Assembly (NCBI GenBank): GCA_037143795.1
Contig: JBAWXZ010000006.1
Coordinates: 62,001-126,000, forward strand
DNA: 64,000 bases
Source: Firm-13 sp037143795
GTDB lineage: Bacteria; Bacillota; Clostridia; Saccharofermentanales; Saccharofermentanaceae
Direction of reading: 5' to 3'
A model generated the notes under the pieces. It did no database searches and was not told where the DNA came from. It saw only the letters and a program-made list of their open reading frames with translations. Made by a program: the position numbers and the translations under genes. Within the stretch, counting starts at the first letter, position 1. Every line of letters begins with the position of its first letter. Below are positions 33,518-42,022 of this stretch, one piece after another.

Positions 33518-33752
33518 TCAGGTCCTCGGGCTTACGCCCTGCGGAAGAGCGCTCAAAAGACATACCTGCTCAGTCAGGGCGCTCCGCGCCGAAAAAATAT
33601 AATTCCTTAGCACCCGCAGGGTGCGCATACAGGGAAGGGTAATATTTATCGAGCGACCTTACGCAGGGCTGTAAGCCCGAGGACATGGGAGCGAGACAAA
33701 TATTACCCTTCCCTCCCGAGGACATGGGAGCGAGACAAATATTACCCTTCCC
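33518..33752. repeat. Palindromic intergenic element with a 39-bp tandem repeat
   Basis: GTCCTCGGGCTTACGCCCTGCG (near 33520) has an almost perfect inverted copy at 33662-33684. Nested inside are smaller hairpins (GCGC/GCGC, GCACCC/GGGTGC). GGGAAGGGTAATATTT (about 33632-33647) is answered by AAATATTACCCTTCCC, which occurs twice because a 38-bp block at 33676-33713 is repeated at 33715-33752. It looks like a MITE or REP-like repeat. No coding capacity seen. Confidence 0.7.
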
Positions 33753-33827
33753 ATTTGACAAGATATTCAATAGATGATTCACTTATTAAATCAACAAAGT
33801 CTTTTGTGTTTTCAGGGAGGTGCGTTC

Positions 33828-34466
33828 GTGCTCAGGGAAGAGACTCTCCGCTATCTGCGGTATACGGATCAGACCCTTACGGAGGAACACGACGAACTGA
33901 TCGATTCAGCCATCGCAGAAGTAATCGCGTACGCTGCGCCCCGCACGGTGCACCGTGTTTTTGACCTTAAGAATAATGACGGATTGCTTACCATTGATGC
34001 GGAAATTGATCTGCATTTTGCAGATCTTCAGAAACTTTTAGCCGGATGCGGGAGCTGCCTTCTGATTGCTGGGACGCTCGGAACCCCGCTTGATCAGCGA
34101 ATGCGGTACTATGCCAGTTTTGATATGGCGAAGTACGTTATTATGGACGCCGCAGCCAGCGCACTTATTGAGGAGACATGTGATCTCCTGCAGGCGTCGC
34201 TGCCGTTTTCGCCGCTTACCTTTCGTTTCAGCCCCGGATATGGGGATGTTCCGATTACACTGCAGAAACAGCTTCTTATGGTGCTGGATGCAGGCAGAAG
34301 AATTGGACTGACACTTACGCCGACTATGCTGATGACGCCGCAGAAATCTATTTCAGGTATTGTCGGAATAGGCAGGGATAACGTAAAACGAACATGCAGC
34401 GGATGCCGCAGATATGATAATTGCGAATATAGGAGGAATAATACGGTATGCTATCAGATAAAATAA
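33828..34466 (+). CDS. Methionine synthase reactivation-domain protein (stand-alone)
   Basis: 212 aa. Resembles the vitamin B12-dependent methionine synthase activation domain: AxPRTVHRVF start, central FSPGYGDVPITLQ (SAM-binding RFSPGYGD signature), and a C-terminal LMTPQKSISGIVGIG followed by CSGCRRYDNCEYRR cysteines. It would reductively methylate inactive cob(II)alamin in MetH. GTG 33828 lies 7 nt after GGGAGG; the earlier ATG 33774 has no ribosome site. It overlaps metH by 19 nt, and MetH here lacks this domain, so the two genes replace one long metH. Confidence 0.88.
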   Translation: MLREETLRYLRYTDQTLTEEHDELIDSAIAEVIAYAAPRTVHRVFDLKNNDGLLTIDAEIDLHFADLQKLLAGCGSCLLIAGTLGTPLDQRMRYYASFDMAKYVIMDAAASALIEETCDLLQASLPFSPLTFRFSPGYGDVPITLQKQLLMVLDAGRRIGLTLTPTMLMTPQKSISGIVGIGRDNVKRTCSGCRRYDNCEYRRNNTVCYQIK

Positions 34467-36925
34467 ACTCGAATATAAGTGCCAGGGAACTTCTCCTGAC
34501 AAAACTCGGACAGAAACCGCTGATTTTTGACGGTGGCATGGGTTCCCAGCTGCAGGCAAGAGGGCTTGTACCGGGTGAACTTCCTGAGGCCTACAATTTG
34601 ACACACCCGGATATCGTTACCGATATACATAGGGAATATCTTGCCAGCGGTTCTTCCTGCATTCTTACAAACACATTCGGATCCAATCGCTACCGCTTAG
34701 AAGAGAGTCCCTTTTCACTTAAGGAGATTATTACCGCAGCCATTCAAAACGGCCGGTCGGCAATCGCACTTGAAAAGAAAAGGTGCATTAAGGAAGGCAT
34801 CGAAAAAGACTGTTTTCTGTTTTTGGATATGGGGCCGATCGGTCAGCTTATTGAACCAATGGGAACTCTTTCATTTGACGATGCCTATGAGACTTTCAAG
34901 GAGCAAGTCCTTTATGCGGGGGATCAGATTGATGCAATTCTAATCGAGACAATCAGTGATCTGTACGAGATGAAAGCGGCCGTTCTTGCTGTCAAAGAAA
35001 ATTCGGATCTCCCTGTTTTTGCGACAATGACATTTGAGGCGAACAGGAAGACCCTGATGGGTGCAAGTCCTGCTGTGATGGTAGCTTTTCTCGAGGGGAT
35101 CGGCGTCGATGCACTCGGCGTCAACTGCTCGCTCGGGCCGAAGGAAATTGCACCGATCGTGGAGGAAATTCTGTCGGTTGCCCGTATACCCGTAATTGTG
35201 CAGCCCAATGCCGGCCTGCCGACCTATTCGGGGAATAAGACAACATATAACGTGACTGTGGATGAATTTGCCTCCTATATACAGGGCTTTATCCGTGCCG
35301 GGGTGAGTGCTGTCGGCGGCTGCTGCGGAACGACCCCCGACTACATTCGAAGTGCCGCTTTGCTTCTTGCCGGGGAGACAGTCAGGACACGATTCATTCC
35401 CGCCCGCACCCGGATTACCAGCGGCAGCCGGTGTGTGACCCTCGGTGACCGAGTCGTCATCTGCGGCGAACGGCTGAACCCCACCGGCAAGAAAAAGCTC
35501 AGGGAAGCACTTCTGCACCAGCGATATGAAGAGGTCCTTCATGAGGCGATTTATCAGGAACAGGCAGGTGCTGATGTCCTTGACGTAAATGTCGGACTTC
35601 CCGGAATTGATGAAGCCGCCGTCATGTCCAAGGTAATCCGCCTCATACAGGAAATTATTCAGCTTCCTCTCCAGATTGACAGCTCAAGTCCTGCAGTTCT
35701 CGAGAAGGCATGCCGTATCTATAACGGCAAGCCGCTGATTAACTCCGTGAACGGCAAAAAAGAAGTAATGGAAGCTGTTTTTCCGATTGTTAAAAAATAC
35801 GGCGGAGTGGTGCTCGGCCTTACACTGGATGAAGACGGGATTCCCCTTATGGCAGAAGGACGTCTTGCCATTGCACGCCGTATTGTTGAGACCGCAGAAA
35901 GCTACGGGATTGACCGGTCCGATGTGATAATTGACTGCCTGGTCCTTACGGCATCCGCCCAGCAAAAAGAGGTCATGGAGACCTTGAAGGCCTTGGCACT
36001 TGTGAAAAGTGAGCTTGGTGTCCATACCGTTCTCGGGTGCAGCAATGTTTCATTCGGCCTCCCGAACCGTCCGCTCATCAATAAGACTTTTATGGCAATG
36101 GCGCTGTCTGCAGGACTTGATCTTCCGATCATGAACCCTCTCGACAGGGATCTTATGGCAACCGTTGACGCCTATGAAGTGCTTTCTTACAAGGACATAG
36201 ACAGCGCTCGATACATACAAAGGCATGCGGCCGACCAGGCTGCTGCCGTTGCTGCCGCGGGTCCGGTTCAGTCCGGCTCCTCCCGGGGACAGGTCCTGGG
36301 CACAGGCGATATGTCGCTTGTCGATATGGTTGTTTCGGGAATGAAAGCGCAAATTGAAGAGAAGACGCGCGAAGTACTCAAAACCAGTACTTCCATGCAG
36401 ATTATTAACGAACATCTGATTCCCGGACTGAACGAAGTCGGGAAAAAATACGACTCCGGCCATCTTTTTCTTCCGCAGCTCATTCTTTCCGCTGAGACTG
36501 CCAAACTGGCCTTCGGCGTGATCAAAGAAACCTTTCCGGTAAGCGAGAAGCAGGGGAAAGGGCCGATCCTCATGGCAACTGTTGAAGGCGACATTCATGA
36601 TATCGGTAAAAATATCGTGCGCGTCATTCTGGAAAGCTATGGTTACCAGGTAATTGATTTGGGTAAGGATGTTCCCGTCGAAAAAGTAGTCGATGCTTTT
36701 CTGGAATACAAACCCAGGATGATCGGTCTTTCCGCCCTGATGACTACCACTGTCTATTTTATGGAAAAGACAATCATGCGCCTGAAAGAGCAAAAAGACA
36801 TCTGTCCGATTATGGTTGGAGGAGCTGTGCTCACAGTGGAAGTCGCAAGGGAAATCGGTGCTGATCATTATTGTAAAGACGCCCTTGAGGCCGTCGAACT
36901 TGCACAGAAATTAATCCGGAACTAA
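34448..36925 (+). CDS. metH: Cobalamin-dependent methionine synthase, without activation domain
   Basis: 825 aa. Domains in order: homocysteine methyltransferase (about 10-305) with FDGGMGSQLQ, VNCSLGP and the zinc cysteines GGCCGT; pterin-binding domain (about 340-600) with GERLNPTGKKKLREAL; cobalamin cap and binding domain (about 620-825) with the cobalt-ligand histidine in GDIHDIGKN. Full E. coli MetH is ~1220 aa; the missing C-terminal activation domain is the gene just upstream. AGGAGG lies about 11 nt before the ATG. Makes methionine from homocysteine and methyl-tetrahydrofolate. Confidence 0.93.
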   Translation: MLSDKINSNISARELLLTKLGQKPLIFDGGMGSQLQARGLVPGELPEAYNLTHPDIVTDIHREYLASGSSCILTNTFGSNRYRLEESPFSLKEIITAAIQNGRSAIALEKKRCIKEGIEKDCFLFLDMGPIGQLIEPMGTLSFDDAYETFKEQVLYAGDQIDAILIETISDLYEMKAAVLAVKENSDLPVFATMTFEANRKTLMGASPAVMVAFLEGIGVDALGVNCSLGPKEIAPIVEEILSVARIPVIVQPNAGLPTYSGNKTTYNVTVDEFASYIQGFIRAGVSAVGGCCGTTPDYIRSAALLLAGETVRTRFIPARTRITSGSRCVTLGDRVVICGERLNPTGKKKLREALLHQRYEEVLHEAIYQEQAGADVLDVNVGLPGIDEAAVMSKVIRLIQEIIQLPLQIDSSSPAVLEKACRIYNGKPLINSVNGKKEVMEAVFPIVKKYGGVVLGLTLDEDGIPLMAEGRLAIARRIVETAESYGIDRSDVIIDCLVLTASAQQKEVMETLKALALVKSELGVHTVLGCSNVSFGLPNRPLINKTFMAMALSAGLDLPIMNPLDRDLMATVDAYEVLSYKDIDSARYIQRHAADQAAAVAAAGPVQSGSSRGQVLGTGDMSLVDMVVSGMKAQIEEKTREVLKTSTSMQIINEHLIPGLNEVGKKYDSGHLFLPQLILSAETAKLAFGVIKETFPVSEKQGKGPILMATVEGDIHDIGKNIVRVILESYGYQVIDLGKDVPVEKVVDAFLEYKPRMIGLSALMTTTVYFMEKTIMRLKEQKDICPIMVGGAVLTVEVAREIGADHYCKDALEAVELAQKLIRN

Positions 36926-37046
36926 AATCCGGACTGGTTCTTGTGGTAAAATCAGTATGCTGAGTCTGCCGGAATTGTCCGCCAGCGGCTTTTTTTGAGA
37001 TAGAAGGAACGACATAAGAAAGAACGATATTTTGGAGGATATGAAT

Positions 37047-38339
37047 ATGAATATTGAGATGCTGCATCCTGCAGATCAGATTGTCATGATCATGGAAAGA
37101 ATATATAAATACGGCCTGACGACTACATCAGGCGGGAACCTTTCGATTATGGATGATAACGGAGACATGTGGATCAGTCCGGCAGGAATAGATAAGGGAA
37201 CACTGACGCGCAAGGACATTATTTGCGTAAAAGCGGACGGAACAATCGAAGGTATCCACCGCCCGTCCAGCGAATATCCTTTTCATAAGCATTTGTATAT
37301 TGTGAGACCCGACATAAAGGCGGTTCTGCATGCCCATTCACCCGCCCTGGTCGCGTTCAGTATTGTAAGGAAGATACCTGATACGCATCTGATTCCCAAC
37401 GTCAATCATGTCTGCGGGGAAGTTGGGATGGCCGAATACGGACTGCCCGGCAGTGACGAACTCGGCGACAAAATTGCCAGGGTTTTTGCTAAGGGTTTCA
37501 ATACGGTTATTCTGGAAAATCATGGCGTAGTCGTAGGCGGACAATCCCTCTTCAAAGCATTTATGGCATTTGAGACGCTTGATTTCTGTGCGAGACTCGA
37601 AATAGAAGCTTACAAAATAGGTGCACCCAAGGGCCTGAATCAGGAAAAAATCGACCTTTCCGCCCAAAAGCAGCATGTGACGATGGATGAATTTGTCCCG
37701 GGATCTTTCAGCAGTGAGGAAAGAGCCGCCAGAAGAGAGATGTGTGAATTAATTCATCGTGCCTATGACCAGCAGCTTTTCACGAGTACGCAGGGTACTT
37801 TTTCCCAGCGGCTTGATGAGAAATCATTTATAATTACACCATATTCCCTGGACAGAAAATATATTGACGCTGAGGACCTGGTCCGCATTGAAGGAAATCT
37901 AAAGGAAAAAGGTAAGACGCCGAGCCGTTCTGCGCTTCTACATAGGATGATTTACGATAAGCATCCATATATCAACTCCATTATCATTGCACATCCGCCG
38001 CATGTTATGGCTTTTGCCGTTACGGAAGAAAATCTTGATTCAAGAACTATTCCGGAGAGCTACATTCTGATGAGGAACATCCCGAAGATCCCTTTCGGGG
38101 CCAGCTTCATGCAGCCCAAAATGACTGCGGAGGTTTTTTCGAAAACTACTCCGATCATCATGCTGAAAAACGACTGCCTCATTGTTACCGGCAGCAGTCT
38201 GCTGAATGCCTTTGACCGTCTTGAGGTTGCCGAATACAGCGCAAAAGCGATCATTGCCTCCAGGAACATCGGAGAAATTGTTGCAATTGACGATGCCCAG
38301 ATTGAGGATCTCGAAATTGCTTTTAAGCTGGACAGATAA
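37047..38339 (+). CDS. Tandem-duplicated class II aldolase/adducin protein
   Basis: 430 aa, twice the usual ~215. The first half carries a full zinc site: TTSGGNLSI, Glu in PSSEYPFH, HAHS and ENHG. The second half repeats the fold but the matching places read STQGTFSQR, PSRSALLH, AHPPH and LKNDC, so the Glu and third His are gone. The N-half should be an active sugar-phosphate aldolase or epimerase; the C-half looks structural or regulatory. GGAGG is 8 nt before ATG 37047; ATG 37041 is too close. Substrate unknown. Confidence 0.82.
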   Translation: MNIEMLHPADQIVMIMERIYKYGLTTTSGGNLSIMDDNGDMWISPAGIDKGTLTRKDIICVKADGTIEGIHRPSSEYPFHKHLYIVRPDIKAVLHAHSPALVAFSIVRKIPDTHLIPNVNHVCGEVGMAEYGLPGSDELGDKIARVFAKGFNTVILENHGVVVGGQSLFKAFMAFETLDFCARLEIEAYKIGAPKGLNQEKIDLSAQKQHVTMDEFVPGSFSSEERAARREMCELIHRAYDQQLFTSTQGTFSQRLDEKSFIITPYSLDRKYIDAEDLVRIEGNLKEKGKTPSRSALLHRMIYDKHPYINSIIIAHPPHVMAFAVTEENLDSRTIPESYILMRNIPKIPFGASFMQPKMTAEVFSKTTPIIMLKNDCLIVTGSSLLNAFDRLEVAEYSAKAIIASRNIGEIVAIDDAQIEDLEIAFKLDR

Positions 38340-38433
38340 AACACTTCACTTAGCTGCGGCAGAAAAGGATATCAGATAAGCACTGCAAATATTCGTCCAA
38401 TAAATTTTCAAATATTGAGGGGTCAGCATCTAC

Positions 38434-39093
38434 ATGGCGAGAACACGAAAAAAGAAAAATATTCCGCAGAGAATGCATGCATGTTCAGCATATTGGTTTC
38501 CTGTTCCTGTATCCAACCGGGGGCGTTGGCGTGAGGCATGCCATATGGCGCCGGATGCGCCGTTGTTTCTGGAACTTGGATGCGGCAAAGGCGATTTTGC
38601 GGTCGAAATGGCACAGCAGCATCCAGAAGTCTGCTATATTGCCCTTGAAAAAGATGAATCGGTTATACTTGCCGCAATAGAAAAAGCAGCGGCTATCGGC
38701 ATGACGAATCTGTTTTTTATCTGGACGGATGTGATCCTTCTGAAAAATTATTTTGCAGAGGGGGAGGTGGACCGCATTTTTATCAATTTCTGCGATCCGT
38801 GGTCCCGGAAAGACAAACCGAAAAGGCGTCTTACACACCGTGACTATCTGGAAATGTATAAGCTCCTCCTCAAAGTAAAAGGCGAGATCCATTTCAAAAC
38901 GGATGACAAGACTCTTTTCAGGTTCTCCCTCATGGAGTTTGCCGATTCAAGCCTGGCACTTTGCAATCAGACATCCGACCTGCATAACAGCCAGTGGGAC
39001 TGCAGCAATATCCGCACCGAGTTTGAACAGAAATTTGCCAGTCAGGGAATTGCAATTTGCAGGGTAGAGGCGCACAAAGTGGCAGTCACCTGA
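38434..39093 (+). CDS. trmB: tRNA (guanine-46-N7)-methyltransferase
   Basis: 219 aa. SAM site LFLELGCGKGDFAVEMA (about residues 45-61), acidic ALEKDESV, and the TrmB hallmark FCDPWSRKDKPKRRLTH near 123-139, then TDDKTLFRFS. It makes m7G46 in tRNA variable loops. Starts after GAGGGG with 12-nt spacing. Alone between the aldolase gene and gap. Confidence 0.92.
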   Translation: MARTRKKKNIPQRMHACSAYWFPVPVSNRGRWREACHMAPDAPLFLELGCGKGDFAVEMAQQHPEVCYIALEKDESVILAAIEKAAAIGMTNLFFIWTDVILLKNYFAEGEVDRIFINFCDPWSRKDKPKRRLTHRDYLEMYKLLLKVKGEIHFKTDDKTLFRFSLMEFADSSLALCNQTSDLHNSQWDCSNIRTEFEQKFASQGIAICRVEAHKVAVT

Positions 39094-39188
39094 CAAATGA
39101 AAATTGTTTCTGCATATATATAGTTCAGAATGTGTAAGGTTTTGTTTAGAATATGTGTTTTTTTCTATCGGGATTAACACCTGTTCTG

Positions 39189-39217
39189 TTGTAATTATGT
39201 GATGTTTGCGGTAAAAT
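39189..39217 (+). promoter_or_regulatory. Promoter of gap
   Basis: TTGTAA (39189-39194), 17-bp spacer, TAAAAT (39212-39217), about 70 bp before the GAPDH start. Confidence 0.65.
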
Positions 39218-39284
39218 CTTTCTGGTGCTTAGCACTAAACAGCAGAATTAGCCCTTGCACAAGGGAATACTAGGAGGAATAAAC

Positions 39285-40298
39285 ATGGCAGTAAAAGTAG
39301 GTATTAATGGTTTTGGTCGTATCGGACGCTTGGTTTTCCGTGCTTCAGTTGCGAACCCCAACATTCAGGTCCTTGGAATTAATGATCCTTTCATCGATCC
39401 CAAATACATGGAATACATGCTCAAGTATGATACCGTTCATGGTGTTTTTGACGGAACAATCGAAGTCGGCGAAGATTTCATCGTTGTTAACGGACAGAAA
39501 ATCAAGGTTTTCGGCTGCATGAACGCTTCTGAGATTGATTGGAAGTCTGTCGGCGCTGAGTACATTGTTGAGTCCACCGGTGTCTACACAACAACAGAGA
39601 AGGCTTCTGCTCACTTTGTCGGCGGCGCTAAGAAAGTTATTATCTCTGCACCTTCAGCTGATGCCCCTATGTTCGTCATGGGCGTCAACCAGGAAAAGTA
39701 TACAAAAGAAATGACAGTTGTTTCCAATGCATCATGCACAACTAACTGTCTTGCTCCCCTTGCAAAAGTTATCAACGATAACTTCGGCATTATCGAGGGA
39801 CTAATGACCACCGTTCACGCTACAACAGCTACACAGAAGACAAATGACGGCCCTTCGAAGAAGGACTGGAGAGGCGGCCGTGCTGCTGGCTGGAATATTA
39901 TCCCGTCATCTACCGGTGCTGCCAAGGCTGTTGGCAAAGTAATTCCTGAACTCAACGGCAAACTTACAGGTATGGCTTTCCGCGTACCGACATCTGATGT
40001 ATCGGTTGTTGACCTGACAGTCCGTCTTGAGAAGGGTGCTTCTTATGAGGAAATCAAGGCTGCTGTTAAGAAAGCTTCCGAGTCTCCCGAAATGAAGGGT
40101 ATCCTTGGATACACAGACGAGATGGTTGTTTCGTCTGATTTCATTCACGATGCACGTACATCCATCTTTGATGCTGATGCCGGTATCGCTCTCAACCCGA
40201 ACTTCGTTAAGCTTGTATCGTGGTATGACAATGAGTGGGGCTATTCAAACAAAGTTCTTATGCTCATTGAACATATGGCAAAAGTAGACGCGAAGTAA
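39285..40298 (+). CDS. gap: Glyceraldehyde-3-phosphate dehydrogenase
   Basis: 337 aa. NAD site VGINGFGRIGRLVFR at the N-terminus, catalytic cysteine in SNASCTTNCLAPLAKV, HATTATQKTNDGPSKKDWRGG, and C-terminal SWYDNEWGYSNKVL. It oxidises glyceraldehyde-3-phosphate in glycolysis. Strong AGGAGG; codon use is skewed toward highly expressed codons compared with neighbours. Own promoter and terminator. Confidence 0.97.
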   Translation: MAVKVGINGFGRIGRLVFRASVANPNIQVLGINDPFIDPKYMEYMLKYDTVHGVFDGTIEVGEDFIVVNGQKIKVFGCMNASEIDWKSVGAEYIVESTGVYTTTEKASAHFVGGAKKVIISAPSADAPMFVMGVNQEKYTKEMTVVSNASCTTNCLAPLAKVINDNFGIIEGLMTTVHATTATQKTNDGPSKKDWRGGRAAGWNIIPSSTGAAKAVGKVIPELNGKLTGMAFRVPTSDVSVVDLTVRLEKGASYEEIKAAVKKASESPEMKGILGYTDEMVVSSDFIHDARTSIFDADAGIALNPNFVKLVSWYDNEWGYSNKVLMLIEHMAKVDAK

Positions 40299-40332
40299 TT
40301 TCGAAGAACTTTTACAATTTCCATACAAATCA

Positions 40333-40379
40333 GGGAGGTCCGAATGATGGCTGTGCCATTGTCAGGACCTCTCTTTTTG
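40333..40379 (+). terminator. Terminator after gap
   Basis: GGGAGGTCC (40333-40341) pairs with GGACCTCTC (40365-40373), inner ATGGC/GCCAT pairs, then TTTTTG. Confidence 0.88.
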
Positions 40380-40455
40380 TTTTCTTCATTTCGCGATATA
40401 ATGTTATTGTTTTCATTATCTAAAATATGAAAAATGACAATAGGAGGAAATGCAT

Positions 40456-40992
40456 ATGGCACTTTTTGATCCAAAGGCGAAGACGATTGCACAACTGCAG
40501 AAATCCACAGACGAAAAGAATGTGAGCATCAATCGCTATTTCGATGAAATTGGAAGACTTTATTATGGACAGTATCGGGATGCTTCTGCAGACGTATCAA
40601 AGGACATAAATTCCAGATGCGATGCCATTACTGCGTTATATACCGACATAGAGGCTAATAAGCTGAAAATCCTTTTTGAAAAGGGCTTGAAGCTCTGTAA
40701 TTCCTGTAAAAGGGAAAACCCGCTTGAACACGCTTTCTGTTCCACTTGCGGAGCAAAATTCCCCGAAGGTTCTGACAAACAGGTTGATCTTCCCGTATCC
40801 ATTACGGTAGTTCCGGTTATTCCTGTTTCTTCGGAAGCAGAAGATGGGATTCCTTCCGTGCCGACCCAATCGGACGAAGAAAAAGCACCTGACTCACCTG
40901 AGTCGGTGCCGGTCGAAACTATGCACGAAACGGAAGAGGATGAGAATTCTGAAGCTGTTAAGTCACCGGATAATCAGGGGCAGGAATTCTGA
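40456..40992 (+). CDS. Zinc-ribbon protein with acidic tail
   Basis: 178 aa. The N-terminal ~80 residues are helical and look coiled; then a zinc ribbon CNSC...CSTCG (about 79-100), then a Pro/Glu/Ser-rich acidic tail with SEAEDG and TEEDENSEA and no fold. Family not recognised; similar ribbon proteins are common uncharacterised clostridial genes. ATG 40456 is chosen over 40450 because AGGAGG is 8 nt away. Confidence 0.65.
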   Translation: MALFDPKAKTIAQLQKSTDEKNVSINRYFDEIGRLYYGQYRDASADVSKDINSRCDAITALYTDIEANKLKILFEKGLKLCNSCKRENPLEHAFCSTCGAKFPEGSDKQVDLPVSITVVPVIPVSSEAEDGIPSVPTQSDEEKAPDSPESVPVETMHETEEDENSEAVKSPDNQGQEF

Positions 40993-41142
40993 ATCGACAC
41001 ACCGACACAACCATAATATTATAGCACTTACAAATTAGATTCGCAGTATTCTTTGTTACGAGCTTTTTCTTTTGGTTACGTATAATAATGGTAAGAACTT
41101 CGCAAGAAGTTTTTTGAAAAGAAGCCGGAAGGAAGTGATTCT

Positions 41143-41682
41143 ATGAAAATCACGACACAGGGGATCGGAATTCACGTTGGAGACAGGCTTGAGGAGAAGA
41201 TAGCGGACAAACTTACTAAGTTTAACAAGTACTTTGGGGAAGATGCTGCTTTTACCATTAAGGTTCGTCCGGAACGTGACATCAAGAGGGTTGAGATCAC
41301 ATTAAGGCTTGAAAATCACATTTACCGAGCTGAGGCCAAGGACGAAGAGATTTTATCCGCCGTCGACCGTACCGTCGATAAGCTGGAGTCTCAGATCCGC
41401 AGACAGAAGACAAGAATTGAGAAACAGATTCACGATTACTCGTACATGAAGGAGTATTTAAACGATCTCGTGAGTTCTGAGGATGAAGATGAGTACGAAG
41501 AGAAGACAATCATCAAGCGTAAGACTTTTGCACTGGTTCCAATGACCAAGGACGATGCAGTTTTACAGATGGAAATGCTGGGACACAGCTTTCTGGTATA
41601 TCTTGATGCAGAGACCGGAAATGTGTGTGTTGTATATAAGCGCAAGGACGGTAATTATGGTCTGATCGAGCCTACCTACTGA
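41143..41682 (+). CDS. hpf: Ribosome hibernation promoting factor, long form
   Basis: 179 aa. N-terminal S30AE domain (about 1-100: MKITTQGIGIHVGDRLEEKI, FTIKVRPERDIKRVEI), acidic linker SSEDEDEYEE, and the C-terminal dimerisation domain of long HPF (KTFALVPMTKDDAVLQMEML, GHSFLVYLDAETG, YKRKDGNYGLIEP). It joins 70S ribosomes into inactive 100S dimers in stationary phase. A TATAAT lies about 60 bp upstream. Confidence 0.95.
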   Translation: MKITTQGIGIHVGDRLEEKIADKLTKFNKYFGEDAAFTIKVRPERDIKRVEITLRLENHIYRAEAKDEEILSAVDRTVDKLESQIRRQKTRIEKQIHDYSYMKEYLNDLVSSEDEDEYEEKTIIKRKTFALVPMTKDDAVLQMEMLGHSFLVYLDAETGNVCVVYKRKDGNYGLIEPTY

Positions 41683-41811
41683 TTCTGGTTGATTCTGGTT
41701 GATTCTGTTCTGGTCTGGTTTGTCTTAGTTTTATGGCAGACTCCTTCTGACACGGTTTAGCACGGTTTAGCACGGTTGACACGGCTTGACACGGTTTGGC
41801 ACGGTTTGGCT
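41681..41811 (+). repeat. Tandem decamer repeats in the hpf 3' region
   Basis: GATTCTGGTT occurs at 41681 and 41691 and in part at 41701. From 41751 to 41811 there are six consecutive 10-bp units of consensus CACGGTTTRG (cacggtttag twice, cacggttgac, acggcttgac, acggtttggc twice). Related CTGGTT words continue to about 41890. The 340-bp gap to pcrA has no gene. Confidence 0.85.
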
Positions 41812-41931
41812 CTGTTTGAATGAGTTTGGTTCTGTATGATTCTGTTGGATCCGGCTAAACGTGGTTGATCTGGTCGATTCTGGTTGGTTGAGTATTTTTA
41901 GTTATATTATGGTACCGTCTGGTGCGCGTCC

Positions 41932-41965
41932 GAGGCTGCTTCTGCAAAGAGGCAGCCTCATTTTG
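41932..41965 (+). terminator. Terminator before pcrA
   Basis: GAGGCTGC (41932-41939) pairs with GCAGCCTC (41952-41959), followed by ATTTTG. Confidence 0.82.
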
Positions 41966-41974
41966 TGGTATAAT
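41966..41974 (+). promoter_or_regulatory. Extended -10 promoter of pcrA
   Basis: TG-G-TATAAT directly after the terminator T-run, 49 bp before the pcrA start. No good -35. Confidence 0.6.
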
Positions 41975-42022
41975 GGACCACACTTATCACACAATTAAGA
42001 CCGACTTTAGGAGGAACATATT

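Noticed and set aside
33755..33964. Alternative 69-aa frame at the start of the reactivation gene
   Set aside because: Out of frame with the well-supported GTG start at 33828 and lacks a ribosome site.
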